DNA from: Lampris incognitus
Lineage: Eukaryota; Chordata; Actinopteri; Lampriformes; Lampridae
Reading direction: 5' to 3'
NCBI RefSeq assembly: GCF_029633865.1
Contig: NC_079219.1
Location: 52,599,121-52,663,120, forward strand
Length of the DNA: 64,000 nucleotides
Positions 60,198 through 64,000 of the stretch are shown one piece after another. The stretch's first letter is position 1. Each line of letters begins with the position of its first letter. The position numbers were made by a program, and so were the translations under genes. The notes under the pieces were generated by a model. The model did not search any database, was not told the DNA's origin, and worked only from the letters and a program-made list of their open reading frames with translations.

Positions 60198-61239
60198 GAC
60201 GGCTCTCCTTCTCCGCGGCCTCCTGCTGCTGTTTCATGGCTTGCAGCTCTTGCTGGAGCTGGCAAACACAACGGCAGCAAGTCAGCATGGAAGTTACACC
60301 AAGACCATACGTGTACGTTTTTTAAAAACAAACTTCAGCGTGGGGTTTCTTTGATCGTCTACATTGTCTGTTTTTTCGCTGTCACGTGCTGTTCTGGTGC
60401 CGTGCTGATAATACTTGTTAGGCTCCACGCTGAGCTGCACGGCTCTGTGTTGTGTTGTGTTGTGCGCCCTGCCCCAGGGCGATGTGTTGCATTCTGCCGC
60501 CGAGCCGTTTTCAACCGTTCTCTGATCCACGCTTTTGTACTGACAACTGCAGTGCTGTCCTGTAATATACTCCTCTTTACTGCTTTGTGATCAGCCTTAT
60601 CATATTGTGATCTGCGATTCTGTTCTGTGCTACACTGTTTTCCGCCGTTTTGTGACCGGTCCTGTTTATTATAACCTAAACGCTGTGTTTCGCAATACTG
60701 TTTTATCCAGTTCAGGGATCGGTCCTGTTGTAGTAAAAAATTGCAATGCTGTCCTGTGCTCTTTCTGTTTCCAACTATTCTGCAGTCATTCCTGTCTTAC
60801 AATAATCTGCAGTGCTGTCTTGTTCTATAATGGGTTGTTTTTTTTTTTTTTTACTGTTCTGCAATCAGTCCTTTTGTATTGAGCTCTCCAATGTTGTGCC
60901 CAACACCAGTTTTAGGCTCTACTATTGACCCCATTGCTGTCACTGCAATGCTACTTTGCCCTGTCAACCCTGCCCCCCCGAGGTGGCCCATACCAACCTT
61001 GAGGTGCTCCTGGAGCTGGGCCTGGTGCTGTCGGGTCAGGTTCTCATGTTGTTTCTGGAACTCGCTGATGAGCAGCTGCTTCTGGATCTGCTGCTGTTTC
61101 TGGATGAGGAGGAGCTCCTGCTGCAGCTGCCTCTCCCACAGTGCCGGGTCTGAGCCGGGCCCCAGCATCCTCAAGTCTGTGCGCAGGTCTAAGGGAGAGA
61201 CAGTCTCCACCGCCAGTAGCACCTCTGGCTTAATGTCCA
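42723..61239 (-). CDS. hdac9b: hdac9b, MITR-type class IIa HDAC corepressor (ten exons, 5' end missing)
   Basis: This is a spliced gene whose coding exons, in transcript order, are 61239-60998, 60258-60084, 59100-58977, 58535-58417, 51947-51816, 50800-50685, 48777-48655, 46572-46395, 45899-45682 and 43058-42723. All nine introns are GT-AG and the phases join without a break into 587 codons plus stop, close to the roughly 590 residues of human MITR. Residues here are numbered from the first one in the window. Visible parts are PLDLR (16-20, CtBP type), a Gln-rich coiled coil (about 36-140), the MEF2-binding helix (144-159), a basic nuclear-localisation stretch (228-248), 14-3-3 phosphosites at S222 and S441, and a SUMO-type VKEE at K550. 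Such proteins bind MEF2 in the nucleus and repress its targets through corepressors; phosphorylation and 14-3-3 binding relieve this. There is no deacetylase domain. The exact paralogue name is inferred from similarity. Confidence 0.93.
43059..45681. other. hdac9b intron with (CA)n and a retroelement tail fragment
   Basis: The intron contains a compound (CA)n/(CCCACA)n tract at 45129-45194, a C-run at about 44561-44574 and a reversed fragment (43748-43795) of the TTGAC-ended retroelement tail. No extra exon was recognised. Confidence 0.7.
43748..43795 (-). repeat. Fragment of the TTGAC-ended retroelement tail
   Basis: On the minus strand it reads TTGTAATTTGTGACGTTGGG followed by ACAAATAAAACTGAC, matching the tails at 12432-12527 and about 47804-47863. 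Confidence 0.7.
45682..45899 (-). CDS. hdac9b: hdac9b coding exon: second 14-3-3 site and Gln-rich helix
   Basis: This exon has two bases completing glycine and 72 codons, with a ccttaaag acceptor and a GTACCG donor. The peptide contains [15 protein letters not shown], the second 14-3-3 phosphorylation site (S441), and [23 protein letters not shown], a conserved Gln-rich helix. Phosphorylation at the two sites (S222 and S441) drives nuclear export in class IIa HDACs. Confidence 0.95.
46395..46572 (-). CDS. hdac9b: hdac9b coding exon: [11 protein letters not shown] block
   Basis: This exon has 59 codons plus one base, between a cctctccag acceptor and a GTGAGT donor. The second half, [21 protein letters not shown], is almost identical to HDAC9. 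The first half is a variable linker. The leftover base joins the first two bases of the next exon to give glycine. Confidence 0.95.
46755..47180 (-). mobile_element. tRNA-derived SINE, copy 4, in an hdac9b intron
   Basis: It is the same family as copies 1-3. A perfect 10-bp duplication CTGGTGTAAC flanks it (46745-46754 and 47181-47190). The tRNA-like head is at the high-coordinate end. Confidence 0.92.
47471..47863 (+). mobile_element. Non-LTR retroelement 3' portion in an hdac9b intron
   Basis: It contains CATGATGGCGGTCGCGTGGG, TTTCTTCCTATTTTTTCTCC and AGGGAGTTGTTCCTTATCCG. It ends with a GCTGTAAAGCCCCTTGAGGC tail and repeated TTGAC units. I recognise this as a common teleost repeat, but its clade is uncertain. 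It is opposite in orientation to hdac9b. The left boundary is approximate. Confidence 0.75.
48655..48777 (-). CDS. hdac9b: hdac9b coding exon: [15 protein letters not shown] block
   Basis: This exon has 41 whole codons between a taatgcag acceptor and a GTGAGT donor. It contains [15 protein letters not shown], an invariant block of class IIa HDACs and one of the most recognisable pieces of this gene. The block is thought to be part of the repressor/corepressor interaction region. Confidence 0.95.
48988..49096 (-). mobile_element. tRNA-derived SINE, copy 5, head-truncated
   Basis: Only the tail and adjoining body (TTTCTCCCCAATTGTATCCG to CGCTGCTCCACCCCC) remain. The flanks GAGATGTGTTTTC and GAGATGCATTTTC may be a target duplication with two mismatches. 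Confidence 0.78.
50685..50800 (-). CDS. hdac9b: hdac9b coding exon: Ser/Pro-rich linker
   Basis: This exon has two bases completing aspartate and 38 codons, between a cctccacag acceptor and a GTATGG donor. The peptide contains APGSGPSSP, corresponding to the [11 protein letters not shown] stretch of class IIa HDACs, followed by a variable Ser/Thr-rich sequence. It is low-complexity linker with no fold expected. The phases on both sides fit the neighbouring exons exactly, which supports the call despite low conservation. Confidence 0.9.
51256..51690 (-). mobile_element. tRNA-derived SINE, copy 6, in an hdac9b intron
   Basis: It is a full-length copy with a perfect 12-bp duplication CAAATGGTGCAT (51244-51255 and 51691-51702). 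It ends about 125 bp from the hdac9b exon at 51816-51947, on that exon's donor side. Confidence 0.93.
51816..51947 (-). CDS. hdac9b: hdac9b coding exon: 14-3-3 site S222 and nuclear localisation signal
   Basis: This exon has two bases completing alanine, 43 codons, and one base of a split aspartate. The acceptor is ctctctag. The donor is GTTCGT, a weak consensus, but it is the only choice that keeps the phase. The peptide starts [19 protein letters not shown], giving the phosphoserine of the RKTASEP site and the arginine/lysine-rich nuclear localisation region. It then departs from human HDAC9 ([13 protein letters not shown] instead of SSPLLRRKDGNVV). It is separated from the previous exon by the largest intron in the window, about 6.5 kb. 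Confidence 0.92.
56541..56820. repeat. Minisatellite of 12- and 15-bp units
   Basis: The unit GGTTATTAGACT (or with extra ATT) repeats about 20 times with small changes. Both strands stay open across it, producing long Ile/Thr/Ser or Val/Ile/Arg peptides that are not genes. Confidence 0.92.
57826..58254 (-). mobile_element. tRNA-derived SINE, copy 7, in an hdac9b intron
   Basis: It is a full-length copy with a 15-bp duplication carrying one mismatch (57811-57825 and 58255-58269). It lies about 160 bp from the hdac9b exon 58417-58535. Confidence 0.93.
58373..58404. repeat. (TG)n/G-run next to an hdac9b splice donor
   Basis: A (TG)n stretch followed by a run of G lies 13-44 bp beyond the donor of the 58417-58535 exon. 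On the transcript this is C-run then (CA)n, which can influence splicing. Confidence 0.8.
58417..58535 (-). CDS. hdac9b: hdac9b coding exon: linker leading to first 14-3-3 site
   Basis: This exon has one base finishing the split glutamine, 39 codons, and one base of the next alanine codon. The acceptor is taaatcag and the donor GTGTGT. The peptide has [14 protein letters not shown] and ends KDDFPLRKT, the basophilic half of the RKTASEP 14-3-3/CaMK site that is completed in the next exon. The order and exon boundary match HDAC4 and HDAC9. Confidence 0.94.
58977..59100 (-). CDS. hdac9b: hdac9b coding exon: MEF2-binding helix
   Basis: This exon has two bases completing a serine codon, 40 full codons, and two bases of a split glutamine. 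The acceptor is gtgacag and the donor GTAAGT. The peptide [17 protein letters not shown] (residues 144-160) matches the amphipathic helix by which class IIa HDACs dock on the MADS/MEF2 domain. It is identical to the human HDAC9 helix as I remember it, which implies that MEF2 binding is retained. The remainder runs to KLWY. Confidence 0.95.
60084..60258 (-). CDS. hdac9b: hdac9b coding exon: Gln-rich coiled coil with polyQ run
   Basis: This exon has 58 codons plus one base, between a tttgccag acceptor and a strong GTAAGA donor. The peptide continues the coiled coil ([18 protein letters not shown]) and ends in HRREQ...LRGKERARE, the conserved HDAC9 segment. It carries nine consecutive glutamines (residues 104-112) encoded by a (CAG)n tract, where human HDAC9 has a short mixed Gln/Arg/Glu stretch. 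The tract may vary in length between individuals. Confidence 0.95.
60998..61239 (-). CDS. hdac9b: hdac9b coding exon (first in window): CtBP motif and start of Gln-rich coiled coil
   Basis: This exon holds 80 full codons plus the last two bases of a split valine codon, so one more coding exon precedes it. It follows a caacag acceptor and ends at an AAG codon before a GTTGGT donor. The peptide contains [11 protein letters not shown], with the PLDLR motif that recruits CtBP in HDAC9, then a long Gln/Leu-rich helix ([28 protein letters not shown]) that is nearly identical to human HDAC9. In class IIa HDACs this helix drives oligomerisation. A bare plus-strand reading of the same DNA gives meaningless Cys/Ser-rich peptides. 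Confidence 0.95.
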
Positions 61240-63044
61240 CTGTTGACCACAGAGGAAAAAGGAGGGCAGAGAATAAAGAGGTTGAAAAATGCACATCAAA
61301 AAAATGGCTATTTTCACTGTTCTGCAGTCAGACCTGTTGTCTCATAAACGACAACGCTGTCCTGCAATGCACAACTATCTACCATTTTGCGATCAGTCCC
61401 GTTGTATTATAATCACAAATATTATCCTGTGCAACATTTTCTACCATTCTGCAATCAGTCCTGTGGTACTGTCCTGCTGTGCATTAATGCATCTTTTTTG
61501 CTTTTTGCAAAATTTGCCCAAATTCTGCTCACAACCACGGTTTTACCAATTTTTGTGGCCACTTGTGTGAGTTTGGTTGTACACAGCATCCTATGATGGC
61601 TTCCTGGAATACAAGGCATTAAGAGTTAAGCGGGTAGATGTGGTAGGGGGGATCAGAGATGACGAACACAGCCTTCTCTCCTGTGATCCTATGAAACCCG
61701 CAACTATATTCCAGTTTCTATAAACAAACACAGGATCATATCCGTCAGCAAAGAGCCCACTGGGACCGGCCGCTGAACACTCTCAAATGGACATTTGGCA
61801 CGAAATGTTGAACATTTCAAGTAAAGTATTTACATGATATCCTATCTGTCCACTCCTCTACAAACAAACAAGACTTTACCGAGAAGTCACCGGATATCCC
61901 TTATAGCCTTAAAAGATCCAAGGAGAGGTCCATTTTCTCTGGAGCATGGAATCTGAGTTTGTTTGTGCATTTCCGCTCCTGTAAATTTTCCTTTTTATTT
62001 GTCTCCCCCTTCCCTACTGCAGACATTTTAACGTCCACATCAGTAGGAGCTGCCTTCGTCTTGACAACCAGCTCCGCGTTATGTTATGGGTAATAGCCAG
62101 ATACAAAGTGAGAGGGCATCCCCATCGGTCTCAGAGCTCTATATATAGTTTGTTCCACAGAGGAAACAGCCAAGAGCCAGTTTATAGATGATAGAAGACA
62201 AGGCTACTCCATCTCTCTGCTCCACAGAGGATGCTTTGACGTGCCACAGTGTCTTTATTTATCCATTCATTTTCCTTCTTTTTTTTTCTAGCCACATTTC
62301 TGTACCCGGTGAAAATCTGTAAGCAAGCTGTCTTTTACAGCATACCATCTTGCATCAGCCTAATAACAAGATACTGCAGGGGGGGGGTTGTGTGACAGTA
62401 CAGTCACATAACAACACAGTGCGTTTTCTGATTTCTCGGGAGGGGGAAAAAACATTTGAGTTGTGGTCATCGTGATGTAACAGTGAAAGAATGGGATGCA
62501 TTGTGTGCAGCGTATAATGTCCTTTCCACTTTTAGACCAATAGAAATATTCAAACCTACTTAAAATGCCGGCGAATGAGGGGTATTGGGGGGAGCGAGGG
62601 GGGGGGGATTTATTGAGCGCATTCATCGCCTTAATCTTCTCAAGGGTCACATTCGAAGGGAACAAATACAGGCAATGTTACAACACCACCTGTTCGTTCA
62701 ACGGCCGCCCGGGAGAAAACTGACACAGTGCACTTTTTATGTTCAAGTTTAGAAGGGGGGGGGGAGAAAAAATGCCTGCGTCAGTGGTGTCACACATTTA
62801 CACTCGTTTACTGTACTGAAACACCAATACGTGGAAGGGAAACCAGCCAAAAGAAGCCACATCAGTCTAGAGTCGCTATCAGTTGAAAAATACAGCTTCC
62901 CCCCTTCGCTGATGAAACGGACCACAACCTGCCCCCCTTTTTTCTCCTTCTTCGTAGCCACAGTTTTGCGTGTATGCGGCAGCCATGATTATAAATAGAA
63001 ACATAAAGGCAAGTGGCGCAATCCTGGTGTATGACAACCCCCCC

Positions 63045-63102
<58 letters not shown>

Positions 63103-63273
63103 GGTATCCGCCACCCTGAGTTGCCGCTGCCATGGCAACGCTGGCGACGTAATCACGTCTCCCCGTCCTGCAGATACGGAGTCTCGCTGTGCCATCTCTC
63201 CTACCTACAGCGGCTGTTTGACATCTCATTCCAGCCTTTTCCATCCTTATATAACGTAAAATAGGAGTTCCCA
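61240..63273. other. Upstream intron or 5' region of hdac9b; no exon recognised
   Basis: The first hdac9b coding exon should lie upstream (higher coordinates) and is expected to encode only a few residues, so it could be here unnoticed or beyond the window. A (CA)n microsatellite is at 63048-63099. Confidence 0.6.
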
Positions 63274-63607
63274 ACAGAGAGAGAGAGAGAAAGACAGACA
63301 GAGAGAGAGAGACAGAGTGAGAGAGACAGACAGACAGAGAGCGAGAGAGACAGACAGAGCGAGAGAGAGTCGGAGAGAGAGAAAGACTGACGGACTGAGC
63401 GAGAGAGAGACAGAGTAAGAGAGACAGACAGACAGACAGACAGAGCGAGAGAGAGTGGGAGAGAGAGACAGACAGACAGACAGATAGACAGAGCGAGAGA
63501 GAGTAAGAGAGACAGACAGACAGACAGACAGAGCGAGAGAGAGTGGGAGAGAGAGACAGACAGACAGAGAGAGCAAGAGAGAGAGAGACAGACAGAGAGC
63601 GAGAGAA

Positions 63608-63668
<61 letters not shown>

Positions 63669-63806
63669 GCGAGAGAGAGGCAGAGCGAGAGAGAAACAGA
63701 GAGAGTGAGAGAGAGACAGAGTGAAAGAGACAGACAGAGAGCGAGAGAAACAGACAGACAGACAGACTGAGCGAGAGAGAGAGAGAGAGAGTGGGAGAGA
63801 GAGAGC
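63274..63806. repeat. 530-bp purine-rich GAGA/GACA satellite-like block
   Basis: Almost pure GAGA and GACA tetranucleotides occur with higher-order units containing AGAGCGAGAGAGA. The long minus-strand Leu/Ser/Cys/Val open frames are artefacts of this repeat. Confidence 0.92.
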
Positions 63807-64000
63807 CTTGAAAAGCACACTGTGTGAAGAGATTCAGCGGATGGGAGAGAACTTGTCTTTAAAACGCGTTCAAAGAGCGAGGACAGCTCTGGGGACGCCA
63901 CCGCCACCGCCACCGCCACTGCACTTTCCCAGCACGCGTTCTAAAAACGGCCCCCCGTCACATGACCGAGGCGGGCTGCAGGCACAGGCACCTGTAGCGC
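63807..64000. other. GC-richer end of window with (CCGCCA)n
   Basis: A short (CACCGC)n run at about 63899-63920 and locally higher GC/CpG content could mark the edge of a promoter-associated region. No exon can be supported. Confidence 0.35.

Noticed and set aside
62879..63919. A 346-codon minus-strand open frame rich in Leu, Ser, Cys and Val
   Set aside because: It is the translation of the GAGA/GACA block and the neighbouring (CA)n tract.
61240..64000. First coding exon of hdac9b
   Set aside because: The expected exon encodes only a few residues ending with one base before a donor. Many chance matches exist and none stood out, so I did not place it.

Overview
This window looks like teleost fish nuclear DNA. 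It has GT-AG introns, long AT-rich spacers, microsatellites, seven copies of one tRNA-derived SINE, and hAT, L1-like and Ty3/gypsy elements. A 200-base run of N marks an assembly gap. There is no bacterial-style gene organisation. Only one host gene is recognisable: a class IIa histone deacetylase gene of the HDAC9 type (fish symbol hdac9b) on the minus strand. All assignments come from reading the sequence and from memory of the protein families. No database search was run.

hdac9b: ten coding exons lie between 61,239 and 42,723. Every intron between them is GT-AG and every phase matches, giving 587 codons plus a stop. The codons cover the N-terminal repressor half only: a CtBP-type PLDLR motif, a Gln-rich coiled coil, the MEF2-binding helix, a basic nuclear-localisation stretch, two 14-3-3 phosphoserine sites and a SUMO-type motif. 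The last exon reads through a potential donor site into an 11-residue tail and a stop, the same arrangement as the catalytic-domain-less MITR/HDRP isoform of human HDAC9. The first coding exon (a few residues) was not found and is probably beyond position 64,000.

Downstream of hdac9b on the minus strand (positions 1-42,700), where the deacetylase catalytic exons should lie, I found no intact catalytic exon. One clear relic is at 9,389-9,515. It aligns gaplessly with the active-site HGNGT exon of class IIa HDACs but has a mutated first histidine, a one-base frameshift giving stop codons, and lost splice sites. Three much weaker candidates lie in the same order on the same strand. The simplest reading is that this fish gene has lost its enzyme domain and now encodes only the MITR-type corepressor.

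The former catalytic region is full of mobile DNA. A Ty3/gypsy element with 185-bp LTRs and a 5-bp target duplication occupies 20,763-25,321. A second, truncated gypsy element (25,524-38,376) is split by an L1-like LINE. The LINE is itself split by a SINE and by two hAT transposons, which carry a further SINE and a third DNA transposon. Several of these junctions are supported by target-site duplications. Other elements include a non-autonomous hAT (199-764), a DNA transposon with terminal inverted repeats (19,541-20,413), minisatellites (7,088-7,537 and 56,541-56,820), a 70-bp-arm palindrome (39,072-39,269) and a 530-bp purine-rich GAGA/GACA block (63,274-63,806).
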